Shown here piece after piece: positions 23,356 through 35,364 of a stretch of 64,000 nucleotides of DNA. The position numbers were made by a program, and so were the translations under genes. This DNA is from Pachyseris speciosa (taxonomy: Eukaryota > Cnidaria > Anthozoa > Scleractinia > Pachyseridae), in assembly GCA_016490735.1 (NCBI GenBank), contig JAEMWC010000621.1, forward strand, positions 224,501 to 288,500. Direction: 5' to 3'. How positions within the stretch are numbered: the first letter of the stretch is position 1; the number at the start of each line of letters is the position of its first letter. The notes below the pieces were generated by a model that worked only from the letters and a program-made list of their open reading frames with translations, did not search any database and had not been told where the DNA came from.

Positions 23356-24913
23356 TGAATCGTAAAATATATTTTGATTTAACTTTCAAATGCCTTCACT
23401 TGACCAATTATGACGAGCCGGTCAAGTGCCACCATTTCTTTTTTACCTTCAACGCTTTCACTCAGAACGATTCATTGATGACGGTAGCAGCAAAAGGTTA
23501 TGTTTACATGAATTTGGCGAGAGAACGAACACGCATAAAGAAGAAGGGTCATATGTTCCATAACTGGAGTCTTTTTGTCATGTATGGTGAAAACCCTCTA
23601 TCGGAAGGTCAAGCGGCATCTCTGAATGAAAACGTCTGACCATAGTTGACTCAAAATTGTAACCAGTTTTTACCATGCAACTTAACTCGCAGTATTATGG
23701 TCACGCCTTTTCACGAAAAACGCTTTGCGAACAAAGTAGAATAATTATAGTAAAATTGTACATCAGGAAAAAGAAACTGAACTAACGCCACTTCTTTTCG
23801 GGGAAATGAGTATAAAACACTGCTATCATTTATTTCAAGATTTCAAGTTCCATCTCCATAAAGCCTTATAGACTGCTAGCACTCCCTTTCTGGATAGTGG
23901 GGAGAAATAAGAAATGTTAGGAGACAGGTGAGCATAATTTGTACAGCCGGAGATATTCATTAAAATCTCACATTGTGAGAGAAATAAACCCTCTAATGGA
24001 ATCCTCAATTCACCACTGACCGCGGTGAACATGATGATAACATCAAACGTTAATGCTCCCAACCCATGATATCGAACAAAACAACAAGATATGTGCGAAA
24101 AAAGGGGTAGGAGATGAAGCAGTCGAGTTTGGCCCACCCTTAAGGCAGTATTTAAGGAAGGTCAATGCACAGCAATAAACATCTGTAAAGACGATCTTGT
24201 TTTGTGCAAACGAATTATATTTTTCTTTGCTCGTTTAAGTACATAATAGAACCGAAAGATCACTGCTTAATGGCAAGACGTCCATACTGAGCATGTTTGC
24301 AAAGGCTCAGATGCAACTGAGAATGTTTCTTCTCTTTTTCCTTGAGTTTTGATTGAACATTATGTAGGGGAACTTGGGTACTTCAGCGTTCTCACTTGAA
24401 TACTATTGTGTTCGGACCTCCCCAATGTTTTCGTTATTAGCGACAGTGTTGCGGATAAACGCGCATTTCATGTAAACCCATTTGTTACTGCTGCATTTAA
24501 AAGGCTTTCGGGAAGTCAACTTCGCCAAATTCAGTCCACCTGATGAGAACAAACAAATTTTATACGAGAGAAGCGGTCAGAAAGCCACGCTCAAATTCCT
24601 ATCTTGTGCTTAGCAGTTCATAAAGGTAGTTTCCGCTGTAGATTCTGTTAGCACGCGCGCTGCTTTCTGACCGCAAAGAGTCCTCAAGGCGATTGTTTGG
24701 AGACTTTTCCAAGCTTCCTCATATTTATTCCTAGTTATGTTACTCCTTGCCTGCCGCGCTCGCTGCGCATAAATTAGGACATATTCTACTGTGGAGGACG
24801 ATCGAGTCACTAACATGCATTCATCAACAATGACAATAGTTTCAGCTACCCGGAGTTTCCCATCTTGACACCGATTCGTTAGACCGCCATCGGCGGAAAT
24901 TTTGAAATTATAA

Positions 24914-25269
24914 TGTCCCGGTTGAACGATCAAAGATTTTCGTCCAACATCGTGTTGGAAGGTGTTTGAACATCGAAAGGGTTTTCCATGTTTTATTTAA
25001 ACCAAACGTTTTCAGCCAACATTTCGCGTGACGTTGGTTTGTGGTTTGAAACTCGGTTTGATCGTTTTATAGCCACGTCTGCCAACAGAGCTGGCGCGAG
25101 AAGGAAAAAGCAACAAATTCAAACAGATAACGTTGTAATTTCAGCGACCATTGTCAAACTCTCTTGTCACTTTTTTGGTCAAACATTGTTTGTCCGTTTT
25201 AATAGACCTCTGACACTGTGTTTAGGGAACATGATGTTGGACGAAAATGTTTGATCGTTCAGCCGGGGA
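24914..25269. mobile_element. Copy B counterpart of the 358-bp MITE
   Basis: Matches 7385-7742 with scattered substitutions and small gaps. Its ends are slightly more degraded (GTCCCGGTTGAACGATCAA at the left). Its presence in both copies gives the relative age of the insertion. Confidence 0.55.
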
Positions 25270-26355
25270 TTAAGACTGCATTTCGTGCGTTTGAAGGTAA
25301 TCTGATCCGAAATCAGGAAGCCAAAATCAAACTTTAAAACATGAATATTTCTCAAACTTTTTATATTGCCAAATGGATTTTTTGCAATCGAAACTGGGTG
25401 TCGGCAGTTATTCCAAGGGAACGGCAATCATACAGCACGCAAATAGAGACAGAAAACGGATACCTTTATTAATTAAAATCGTAATTACCATTCTGCTAGC
25501 ATGCTTCACATGAAAATGGGCTGTTCAAAAAAGGTCAAGAATTACTTATATATCACTCGGTTTTCTGCTGATCCTGTAATGGCGTGTCAACCTCAAGCCT
25601 TCTTGGCTGCTTGCTTGTTTCGTTTTTTAGGAGTCAGTAACAATTTGTTATAGTTGTTGACTTCCTGAGAACGGTAGGATCCCTTTCATTGGCGTTGATC
25701 TCTTAAAGAACGGAATAAAACTTGAGACTCAAGTCTACAGGAAGGCAGCAAACACCGGTTTACTCTTGCATTGTAAAGGGAACCTCCACGTTTACAACAA
25801 ATTGACGCTAAATTGTAGGTAATAATTACTAGATTTTAAATTTTGTTGTTAAACGTGGATATAACTTTTAAGTGTTCAAAAAATGGATCTCATCATCGCC
25901 CATTTTCGCTGTTAAGTTTCGTGGGCGCCTTCATTTTGGATTTGCTAACGCAAGATGGTTGCCCTATTGTTTAACACAAAGGATTTTCTGCGTCATTTGT
26001 AAATGAAGCAAAAACTCCTGGTATGTACCATTTCATTTTCCAACCAGAATTTCTGGGTTTTCCGTGTAAATGGTAAGGACCCAAGGTCTCTGTTAAAGAC
26101 AATGTCAAGTCGCGCTTATGCGTCGTCCTCTACAGTAGAGGCTTTAATGCAGAATGTGACAAATTACGCTCTATTTTCAGTCGTCTCGATTAGCCTAGGG
26201 GCCTTATTGAATCTGTCATTTCCAATTTTTCTCTTCGAGACAATTCAGGTCCTTCAGCGAACGTCAGTAACGGAAAGAGATACCACCATAGCTAGAATTA
26301 GTATCGTAAGATCAAGTTTCTGCCAATGCTGTTCGGGGGCATTTGCGCGATCTTA

Positions 26356-26801
26356 GGCCCCGTTTATATGGAGAAAAGTTTTCCCGGGTAGAAGGGTCAC
26401 CCGCCTACCCGAGCTACCCTGGGCGAGCCAACTTTCCATACATTTCCTTACAAAACTAGGCGAACCGTTTACATGAGGAACAAAGAGTTGGCTCGGCTAG
26501 AAGGGTGACCCTCCTAGCCGGGTCACCCTCTTTCGATGGTAGGGTCACCCTCCTAGCCGAGCCAACTTTTCTCCATATAAACACTTTGGCTCGCCTAGCC
26601 GAGCCAAATTTCTCCATATAAACACTGTGGCTCGCCTAGCCGGGTCAACTCGGGTCAAGGTGAGACAATCAGAGCATGCGCGAGTGCTGCTGGCTCGGGC
26701 AAAAGGGTCAATTTTTTCTCATATAAACTCTCGGTAAAGTTGACTCGCCTCGGAGGGTGACCCTTCTACCCGGGACAACTTTTCTCCATATAAACGGGGC
26801 C
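26356..26801. mobile_element. 446-bp PIF/Harbinger-type MITE, copy B only
   Basis: Perfect 25-bp terminal inverted repeats beginning GGCCCCGTTTATATGGAG, flanked by TTA on both sides. Copy A has one TTA (8891-8893). The interior repeats GGCTCGGCTAG/CTAGCCGAGCC motifs in alternating orientation (GGTCACCCTCCTAGCCG). TTA duplication with these ends is typical of PIF/Harbinger elements. Confidence 0.75.
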
Positions 26802-29448
26802 TTAGTCGGTTGGCCGCAGTGTGTAGCCACTCTTATTTTGTCATTAGAAAGTAAGAGCAAGACTTTAGGCCAAAGGAAGCCAAGCATTCTCTTGTAAATC
26901 AGCTGTGCGTTGTTTATAATTTTTCATGTGTGATCTGTGCGATGCCGATTACGTCGGTTAAACAACCTGACACGTTTTCCAAGGCTTTGCCTGGCACAAA
27001 TTTTCGGCAATTGGCAAACATCTCATTGAAGCGCACGGTGGCAGCGATATTTTGAATAAAAGCCTTTTCAAGATTCTTAAGAAAAGCCAAAGCAAGTTTG
27101 ATTGTTTAGTGTTTGAAATGCTTTTTATCAAGAAACGCAAGCCTAATTTAAACGTACAAACGGACTCCATACGAGCTAAAAGTTTTTGTTTAGTTCAAAG
27201 TTATTTATTTCTGCTACATTTCGTATTAAAGGCCGCACAGGGCACTTAAACTCATTACGTATGTAATTACGTGATTACGTATGAACCGTGCGACTGATTC
27301 CGACGATACACGGAATATTCGTGAGAAGAGTTTTAATTTTTTAATTCTATTCTAAATTTATTCAATACATTGTGTGTTCGGCGTGTAGCTAATTGCACGT
27401 GTGATTGAAATCTCGAAGTATGAACCTCTTGCACATTTTTTGAATACATTAGCGGACCCGTTCGATCTTCGGAGAGGGAAAATACTGCAATTTTTTGTCC
27501 GAGTTCTCGTCACGAATATAGAGCTGTTACACCAGGGAGATCAACAGGGTCCGGGAGCATGCTCCTCCGGGAAATTACTAAGACTACATTTTGTGCGTTT
27601 CCAAGGCCTTTACATAGAAAATTAATTAATGTATTCAAAGGAATGTTTTTAATGTCAAATCAAGTTCATTCGTATAATACCAGAAATTCAAACACCTTCT
27701 ACTTATTTCCTGCAAGAACAAATAAAGACTTTTTGGTATAAGATTTCAGGTTCCCAAAATTTTTCAGTTCGTTAAATATCAACATTTCTTCTTAGGTGAA
27801 TCACCACTTCTAAATAATGCTTGTTTTTATGCTGCTTTCTGTCTGTTTTGTTTTGCTTGCTTTTTATCCTAATTATCTTTCAGTATGATTTCGCCGCCTA
27901 TTTATTCGTTTATATTTAGTCTTAGGTTCATGAGGGAGCTAATAAGCCCTTAGGTTTCAATTTAAGCCTTTTTGCCAGGAAAATACCTTTAATAAATTTA
28001 CTTACAATTTATGTATCTTTATCTCTAATTTTTTGTAATATATTGAATACGGTATGTATTAATTATTTATTTTTTATGGCAAATAAATAAACTGAATCTG
28101 AAACGTAAAACGAAAATACTTAAGAAAAATTTCTTGGTCGAAATAGATTTTGGGCTTAATCTTTGAGTAGTGTGCCAAGCTCAAGCCTCCTTGAACGCTT
28201 CTGGGTAAACGAGTCTACCACTTCACCCAAATTGATGTCTGTATCATAGTGAAAGTGTATTAAGTAAGCAAAGAGAGTTTTCCTTGAGCTATGATATGCT
28301 TGCTCTATTGTAAGTGTGGAGCCGTCTTAGGGCTCCTCTGTCAGTTTCACTTTCGCAGCTGATGGCTGGAATATAAAAATTGTAAAACAAGTTCAAATCC
28401 CTCAAGATTTTTGCAGTGGTATTCGGGTCTTCCTTCTTTTGGCTTCGAGCTGTATCCCAAATAGTCTTCCAGCAGTTTAATAGTTTCCACATAGCAGGGA
28501 GTCGCATAACGGACAGAAAATGAAAACGGTTCATTAAATTGGATTTCATTTCAAACTACACAACAAGCGTGTTAGGACGCAAGTACTACAGTTACTTTGC
28601 TTTTACCTTTTTTGTAATAACTTACTTTCTTTTTAATCGCCGTTATCTAGTAAACAAACTTTCGCGGCCCGTGGGACCTAATCAGGCATATCTCCTACTC
28701 TCTGTATTTTGCAATCGCAAAATGGCCAAAAAGCTATCCTATTAAAAGCTCCATCAAAAATCAATAATTTGGGGAGCTTATACGTGAATTCATCAGAGAT
28801 TCGATTGAAATCTTGCAGCAATCACTAACCTGTGACCTTTTTTGACTGTAAAATGGTCTAACACGCGATTGCACAGTTTGTTACTTTTTTAGTCGTCAGC
28901 GGGAACGTAATTAGACATAGCTACAAGTAGCTAGACACCCCTAACTCATCCTGCTGGCCTTGTGAATTGCTGCAATTGCTACTAAGTGGTGTAAACGGTA
29001 CTTGTGTCGTCCGGTAAGAAACTAAAACCAAATAGGAACCGAAACCGAACTGAACAACGTCGGATCCCAGATCCGAAAAACCGCTTGTATTTTAACCGAA
29101 ACCGAATGCTAATAAAAGCATAAACCGCAAACCGTAAATGACACCAAAACACCGAAAACCAAAGTTTTTCGGTGCAAAAAACCGAAAAACCGACCTAAAT
29201 CCAGGTAACATATTAAAAACGAGTGCGAATGTTTCATCAGATGTTCCAAACACCGAGAGACAGATGGCACCGCTAATGGAAACCGAAGAACGAGGTTTTG
29301 ATGTGACTTCTCAAACAGGCATAAAAATACAATGTAATATGGCAAATATATCCTCTTTACAATTAGAACCAACTGTTTTAAAGAGTAACAGCGCATACAT
29401 TCTTTTGCATTTTCATGCACAACTCTTTGCCTGCATACATTTTGTGAG

Positions 29449-29673
29449 TTGTTTGTTTCGCGTCAGCAGTCATTCATTGTAGCTGACACATACAGTAATG
29501 GAGGAGAAGAACCAAGGAGCGAGTCGTTTTCATCCGCCGTTCCAGCTTCCACAAAATACAACAAATGGGCTTTGAACGTGTTTAGACAATGGCAGCTGGA
29601 AAGAGAGACAAAAGTACCGATTTTAGATCATATCCTGGCGGACTTTACGAAGATTATGATTTGTCATTACTGA
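29449..29673 (+). pseudogene. DUF3504 / ZMYM-like coding relic, copy B
   Basis: Duplicate of 20844-21086, with the same frame break after KVPILDH, so the break predates the A/B duplication. It reads SSAVPASTKYNKWALNVFRQ. It is followed by a local tandem duplication (29652-29960). Confidence 0.45.
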
Positions 29674-29960
29674 GGGCGAATCCTGTAAATGGTGAAATAT
29701 CGTAAATGGATGCCGTATCTCTTAACTGCTGGTTCACGAAGTTTAGAAATCATGATATAAAACTTTTTTGTAAATGAAAAAAAAATTAACTAGCATATTA
29801 ACTATTAACTAGCCCTACCAAAAGATTATGACTTGTCAGTACTGAAGGTGAATCCTGTCAATTGTGAAATATCGTAAATAGATGCCGTATCTCTGAACTG
29901 CTTGTTCACGATGTTTAGAACTCATGATATAAAACTTTTTGTAAATGAAAAAAATTAACT
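29652..29960. repeat. Local tandem duplication, about 172-bp offset (copy B)
   Basis: GATTATGAYTTGTCA through ATGAAAAAAATTAACTAGCA occurs at 29652 and again at 29824. Copy A has it once (near 21050-21184). The event is therefore specific to copy B and later than the A/B split. Confidence 0.7.
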
Positions 29961-30164
29961 AGCACTGTATAGTTAACAGTAAGTACCGCTCTTGCGTTTA
30001 ATTTGCTTTGTTTTTATGCGTGAATCTTGATACCCAATGAAAACCCAGATGGAAACCACGCTTGGTTTGGATATCTGATCCAAAACACGCGTAATTTTCA
30101 TCTGGGTTTTCATTGGGTATCAAACTCATGCAAATGATGAATAAAGCCGCTTTTCATTGGCAAT

Positions 30165-30793
30165 AGAACTTATGAATTATTAATTAGTTTGAGAAGAACG
30201 TCGTGAACAATTGCCAGTTAATCAATTCGATTCAATTCAATTTCAATTCAGTTTCTATTTATTATTTATTCAACGTATTTACCAAGTAGAGCCTAATAAT
30301 ATAAAAGTAGAACAAAATAAATAAATAAATCAGAAATAGGTAATCAGATACAAACAGATACAAAAGGTTCAGTCCGTTTCCGCCCACAAATAGCAAAGGC
30401 TAATCGCGCGCGGTGAGCGAAGCAACACGCAGTCCCTGGTTAACCAATCAACTAATCACATTAACAAATAAAATAAATTACAAAGTAAGTACTACAACTA
30501 AAACCATTAGGAATTACTGGTAATTATCAGTACCATCACAATACAAACTACAACAATATTAGATTAAAGGAATAAAAACAAGATGATATGAAAACGAAAA
30601 TAGGCGGATAAGAATGTTAAGAAAGTCTAACAAAACTATGCTTCGTATACATAAGTTACGTAAAATTTGATCCTAGAATTACTGATTCGATTTCAGTAAG
30701 CGTTGAAGATTCTGAAGATTTTAGCATCGTACGCGTATTGCAACAACACTGTAATGTAAGGAGGTAGACATGATTGCTGTGATGGAAAGCCTC
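30165..30793. mobile_element. 0.63-kb insertion in copy B, unclassified
   Basis: Copy A runs directly from GGCAAT to GATGTTCTCGAGG (about 21386). B has 629 bp in between. The insert is AT-rich (TTTATTATTTATTCAACG, AAATAAATAAATAAAT) with one GC-rich patch (TAATCGCGCGCGGTGAGCG). The left part resembles minus-strand LINE/SINE tails. No target duplication or ORF was recognised. Confidence 0.45.
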
Positions 30794-31733
30794 GGTGTTT
30801 TCGAGGAAGAGCTACGAGAGTAAATGTTATTTTATTGTATGATTTATAGAACAAAAGACGGAAAAAACCATTTCCCAGCTTGATAAATTCGGATTGACAG
30901 ACATCTGGTTAAAACAAAGGAAGATCATAACCTAGAAGATGATCTTGCTTGCTAACAATTTAGGTCGACCTGCAGTGACTATTTCTTTCTCATTTTCTTT
31001 AACTATCGGCCTTGGTTCTAAGACGAGCTACATTCGCTTGCCAGAAGTGTACGGGTTGTCTCTTCACTGAGGTTTATATGTAGTGCGCTGGGTCAGTTTT
31101 CCCACGGTCTTTGCTTTTGCCGACAATGATTTTATGGGAAAGTTGGGCACAAATTTCTGGCGCTATCTCGATGGCATAAGAACGAAAGACAAACTGGCGA
31201 AAGCGATTTTCTGAGGAAACAGAACTGAACAGTTTGCGTTCGCTTTCCCTTGTTGCGGTGAAATACCACATCCGAAAGCATTACGCATTCATTTTCCGTT
31301 TGGCAACTGACTTACCGTAAATTGCAGCCACTTGTCAAGGCACACTTAGCGCGAACACAATTCAAAGGTTATTCTTCTTGTTCATCTTGAAAAGTAAAAG
31401 AGTGTTATTTAACCGCATTCTATTTTCGAAACGTAGGTCTAGATTACGATGACACAAAACATGCTATTTTCATTTTTCCTCCAAATACACAAGGGATGAT
31501 ACCGTAAAGGGCATATAATACCATGTATTATGTTCTATATGCGTTGTTTGGGAAACTTACTGGAACCAGCACCATGATTACTTACACAGTTGTTTCACTG
31601 AAAAAAAATCATTTAACAAATAAGGACTCTGGAATTTGCATGTCTGTGATTACTTTAATCAATGTTACCAAAGCATTCAATATAAAAAGTGAAAGTGGTT
31701 AATTAATACAGTGTTGTGACTATTCGTTTGTAG

Positions 31734-31805
31734 GTACTTGAGTGAAAACCAGTTGACAGAGCTGCCCAGCGGTGTCTTTCATCACAATAAAGGGCTGGTG
31801 GAGCT
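31734..31805 (+). CDS. LRR exon 3 (72 nt, phase 2-2), in duplication copy B
   Basis: Duplicate of the exon at 22306, with the same acceptor context (TTCGTTTGTAG) and donor GTAAGTG. It encodes YLSENQLTELPSGVF followed by HHNKGLVEL. Differences from the copy A exon are concentrated in the last third of the repeat (PS for PN, H for D, G for W, V for N). The length is preserved and there is no stop, consistent with continued use. I infer it belongs to the same gene as the exons at 2176 and 22306. Confidence 0.75.
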
Positions 31806-32030
31806 GTAAGTGCTTCTTTTGTTCAGTAACAATCACCATTATCGCGGTAAGAACGACGTGCATGGTGAAGACGCTCCAGGAAATGCGCGATTAGTTGGTA
31901 ATCAGGAATTTGAGGACAACTGATATCCATGTTTGCAAACGCAATTTAGCTTTCTCTTGTATGGAAATTTACGTGTTGGTCGTAAAATGTATTCGAGTCT
32001 GGTAAGGCTAGATGTAATGTTGTTGGTTAA

Positions 32031-32469
32031 AGTGCACCTAAAGGCAAACATTTTTCTTAGATAAGATAATTCTTTCACTTATAGGAAACATATTTTACCG
32101 TTTTCATCTCAAAATTCTGCTTTCATGTGTCACACAAGCTATGTAAAGTGAGCAAAACTAGCAGTCATATGGCCCACGGCCGTGCAGTGAGAGGCGTGGG
32201 CCTATTCTCGATTTTACGTCACAAACTGTTTTGCAATGCAAAAACTCTTTGGAAACGTGAATGCAAAGCTGTTTGTGACGTAAAATCGAGAATAGGCCCA
32301 TGCCTGTCACCTCACGGCCGTGGGGCCATATGACTGCTAGTTTTGCTAACTTTACATAGCTTGTGCGACACATTTAAGGAAGAATTTTGAGGTGAAAACG
32401 GTAAAATGTGTTTCATATAAGTGAAAAGAATTATCTTATCAAAAAAACATTTTTGCCTTTAGGTGTACT
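32031..32469. mobile_element. 439-bp palindromic MITE with TTAA target duplication, copy B only
   Basis: Ends AGTGCACCTAAAGGC and GCCTTTAGGTGTACT, with TTAA on both sides (32027-32030, 32470-32473). Copy A has a single TTAA at 22586-22589. The whole element is a long imperfect palindrome with an inner arm TGACGTAAAATCGAGAATAG. TTAA targets are used by piggyBac and Kolobok. The AGT start looks more like Kolobok (inference). Confidence 0.7.
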
Positions 32470-33694
32470 TTAATATAGTATCGCTCTAAAAGCTGCAAAT
32501 GAGCGGATTAATTGCGGCTCTCGTCTTCATTTGTTGGTAGCTGTAAAACATTTCTTAGCACCAAATGCTGTAAAGGCCGAAGTAGTTCAGTCGGCCATTT
32601 GGTGGAATATACAATTAATAATTATACTACAATTTGTTCGAACTTTTCTGGGTTTCAGTATCATAGACATAATATCCTGATTGTCAGCAATGTTCCCCTT
32701 TTTTCGTGACGGTCTGTGCATGCGCTAAACAATCACAAATGATTACAACTGACTATGACTTACACCATCATGAGTTGCCACACCAGAAATGTCACGTTAT
32801 ATGGCATCGGTACAGGTAATCACGATGTATTCATAGCCGTCATGGGCTCCTGGGTATTAGTATGTGTGAATCGCGAAATATATTTTGATTTAACTTTCAA
32901 ATGCCTTCACTTGACCAATTATGACGAGCTGATGATGATGCAAGTGCCACTTCTTCTCTTCTACCTTTAACGCTTTCTCTCGGAACGATTCATTGATGAT
33001 GGTGGCAGCAAAAGGTTATGTAGACATGAATTTCGTGAGAGAACGAACATGCATAAAGAAGAAGGGTCACATGTTCCATAACTGGTGTCTATTTGTCATG
33101 TATGGTGAAAAACCTCTATCGGAAGGTCAAGCAGCATCTCTGAATGAAACCGTCTGACCACAGCTGATTCAAAATTTTAACCAGTTTATTACCATGCGAC
33201 TTGATTCGCACTCTTGTGATTACGCCTTTTCCCGAAAAACGCTATGCGGAGAAAGTAGAATATAGTAAAATTGTACAACAGGAGAAAGAAACTGAACTAA
33301 CGCCACTTCTATTCAGGGAGATGAGTATAAAAAACTGCTATCTTTTATTTCAAGATTTCAAATTCCATCTCCATAAAGCCTTACAGTCTGCTAGCACTCC
33401 CTTTTTGGACAGGGGGAGAAATAAGAAATGTTACGAGACAAGTGAGCATAATTTGTACCGCCGGAGATATTCATTAGAATCACACATTGGGAGAGAAATA
33501 AACCATCTAAGCTTGTCAGGATTTTACAACGAGGTACTGTATCAGCGATTCAAATGCAGTTTTGCTACCCCGAGAATACAGCTCAGGCAATTACACAAAG
33601 CGAACTGGATCACGTCCGTTGGGGATTGGGCCGAGCATGGTACGGTGAGGAGCTAAGAAGTTGAGCTCCCAAGCAAAAGTTCTCATTTTTCGAA

Positions 33695-34623
33695 TTGTGC
33701 ATGGAATTCTTTTCGTTTGTGAAAAGAAAATCAAAGCTAAGTAGCAGTAGTAGCGATCGGTCCTCCAAAGAAACAAATTCACCGGAATCTAAGCGTTTAA
33801 AGGAGGAAGAAGACGACTTACACTGTCACGAAGCATTCGCCGTCGAGTGTATTGCAGCCTCAAGCGAAGGAAAAATCGACGTAGTTCTTTCAGTTTTAGA
33901 TATGGCCGAAGACTTCGCGTCAAAAGTGGACCTGATTCTTAGTAAATTTGTCAAATTGGACCAAATTGCAACTGAAATCCAATCACTTCGAGAGTCCGTC
34001 GAGCGAATCAACCTAACCGTCAAATCCCTTCAGAAAGATTGTGTTCGTGTCGAGCAAGACCTGAGGAAAGTATCTACTGCTACAAACAATCTAGAGCAGA
34101 GTGTAGAAAGCTTAAACAAAGATGTCCAAGAAGATAAGGCAAAAATGGAAGAGATAATAACAAAGAACGAGGAGGAGCTGAAGATACTCCGTTTACAACT
34201 TCTGGATTACGAAGTGTATCAGCGCCGAGAAAACTTACGTTTCTATGGCATCCGTGAGGATAGAGAGGAGGATACCAAAGAAGTCTTGTATAACTTTTTG
34301 GAGAATGATCTGGGAATCTCCAATGCTCGTAAAATCGAAATCCAACGTGTCCATAGGACCGGCAGAAGACCAAACAACGGTAAACCCAGAGGTATCATCG
34401 CACGTTTTCTCCGCTACTCAGATCGGGAGGATATTTTCGCCCGCCGTTCCGCTCTTAGCAGAGAGAGTGACTTTGGCATTGGCCCAGATCTCCCGAAACA
34501 AGTTGTTGACATGAGGAAAAACTCATCCCTAAAATGATCGAGGCGAGGAAGAGAGGAAAGAGGGCAGCTTTCAGCAGGTCACAACCTTATATTTTATTTG
34601 TTGATGGTGAGAAATTTTCTTGA
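33695..34623 (+). pseudogene. LINE ORF1 (coiled coil, RRM, C-terminal domain), one frameshift
   Basis: A Ser/Lys-rich N-terminus (to residue 50) is followed by a long heptad-rich coiled coil (about 60-180), then a Transposase_22/L1 ORF1-like RRM starting YQRRENLRFYGIREDRE and GKPRGIIARFLRYSDRED. The open frame stops at 34537. The C-terminal domain continues in another frame from about 34526 to the TGA at 34621-34623. A single-base slip in the A-run near 34513-34525 accounts for this. ORF1 protein trimerises and binds LINE RNA as a chaperone (family knowledge). The Met at 33695 or 33701 are both plausible starts. Confidence 0.8.
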
Positions 34624-34969
34624 AGCTGTACATATCACGACAAGCATAATTAAAAAACACCCTGTGGCATCCAGGTAAAGGGACAATGCTCAATTTAAGA
34701 AGAAAAGGTTCCTTTGATTTCCTAAATATTGCGTTGTTGGATAAAAACAGTTTATTAGTTGTTGTTATGAATTTAAAAGAAACATTGGGGGCTCTTCAGG
34801 TGGACTATGCAAATAAGGAGTACTCTTGAGACGACCCAATACGACGTAGCGCTAATCAGTCTTTTATCACTTGCTACGTTTAAATCTTTTCAAATCAAAT
34901 GAAGAATGATCCTCGCAGTTGTGAACGCAATTTATGCAATTGCGAAAAGAAGCCTGAAAAAAAATTCAG

Positions 34970-35017
34970 GACTTCAACGGGGTTCGAACCCGTGACCTCG
35001 CGATTACCGGTGCGATC

Positions 35018-35042
<25 letters not shown>
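34970..35042 (-). tRNA. tRNA-Thr(GGU)-like SINE head, copy 1 (probably not a functional tRNA)
   Basis: On the minus strand, TAGCTCAGTTGGTTAGAGG forms the A-box and D-arm, and GGTTCGAACCC the B-box and T-arm. The anticodon loop CCGGTAA reads GGT with C instead of U at position 33. The anticodon stem is weak, and a SINE body follows it directly. Confidence 0.55.
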
Positions 35043-35057
<15 letters not shown>

Positions 35058-35222
35058 AGGTCAATTGTGGGTTCATATGTTCCCGTGAAAGAAATGAGTG
35101 TGAATTATATATGAAATGAATCATATATGAACTGCGGAAATGAAATCAAATGAAGAATGATCCTCGCAGTTGTGAACGCAATTTATGCAATTGCGAAAAG
35201 AAGCCTGAAAAAAAAAATTCAG

Positions 35223-35270
35223 GACTTCAACGGGGTTCGAACCCGTGACCTCGCGATTACCGGTGCGATC

Positions 35271-35295
<25 letters not shown>
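35223..35295 (-). tRNA. tRNA-Thr(GGU)-like SINE head, copy 2
   Basis: Same 73-nt tRNA-like head as 34970-35042, minus strand, in the second SINE copy. It forms one arm of the 175-bp inverted repeat with copy 3. Confidence 0.55.
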
Positions 35296-35310
<15 letters not shown>

Positions 35311-35324
35311 AGGTCAATTGACCT

Positions 35325-35339
<15 letters not shown>

Positions 35340-35364
<25 letters not shown>

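Larger units (their letters stand above)
6206..23999. repeat. Tandem segmental duplication copy A
   Basis: Starts at ATCCTCAATTCACC and ends at GAGAGAAATAAACC-CTCTAA, directly abutting copy B, which starts with the same sequence. It is 17.8 kb long, mainly because it carries a 6.1-kb BEL element, a 3.1-kb block and three MITEs missing from B. Apart from the LRR exon and a small coding relic the copy is non-coding. Its unique portion (12463-14643, 20741-22305, 22378-23224) shows no supported gene. Confidence 0.85.
24000..33508. repeat. Tandem segmental duplication copy B
   Basis: Head-to-tail with copy A and ending at GAGAGAAATAAACC-ATCTAA. Matches run in order through the old 360-bp MITE, the AACCGAAA-rich stretch, the DUF3504-like relic and the LRR exon. 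B-specific additions lie at 26356-26801, 30165-30793 and 32031-32469, plus a replaced stretch near 25772-26085. B has the empty site for every major copy A insertion. Confidence 0.85.

Noticed and set aside
23217..23639. 140-aa open frame on the + strand
   Set aside because: It starts inside the copy A hairpin MITE and is not maintained in copy B; no recognised domain.
32127..32373. Matching open frames on both strands in copy B
   Set aside because: They are the two arms of the palindromic TTAA MITE.
33201..33656. 151-aa open frame on the + strand before the LINE
   Set aside because: The matching part of copy A is interrupted, no family is recognised, and it runs across the duplication end.
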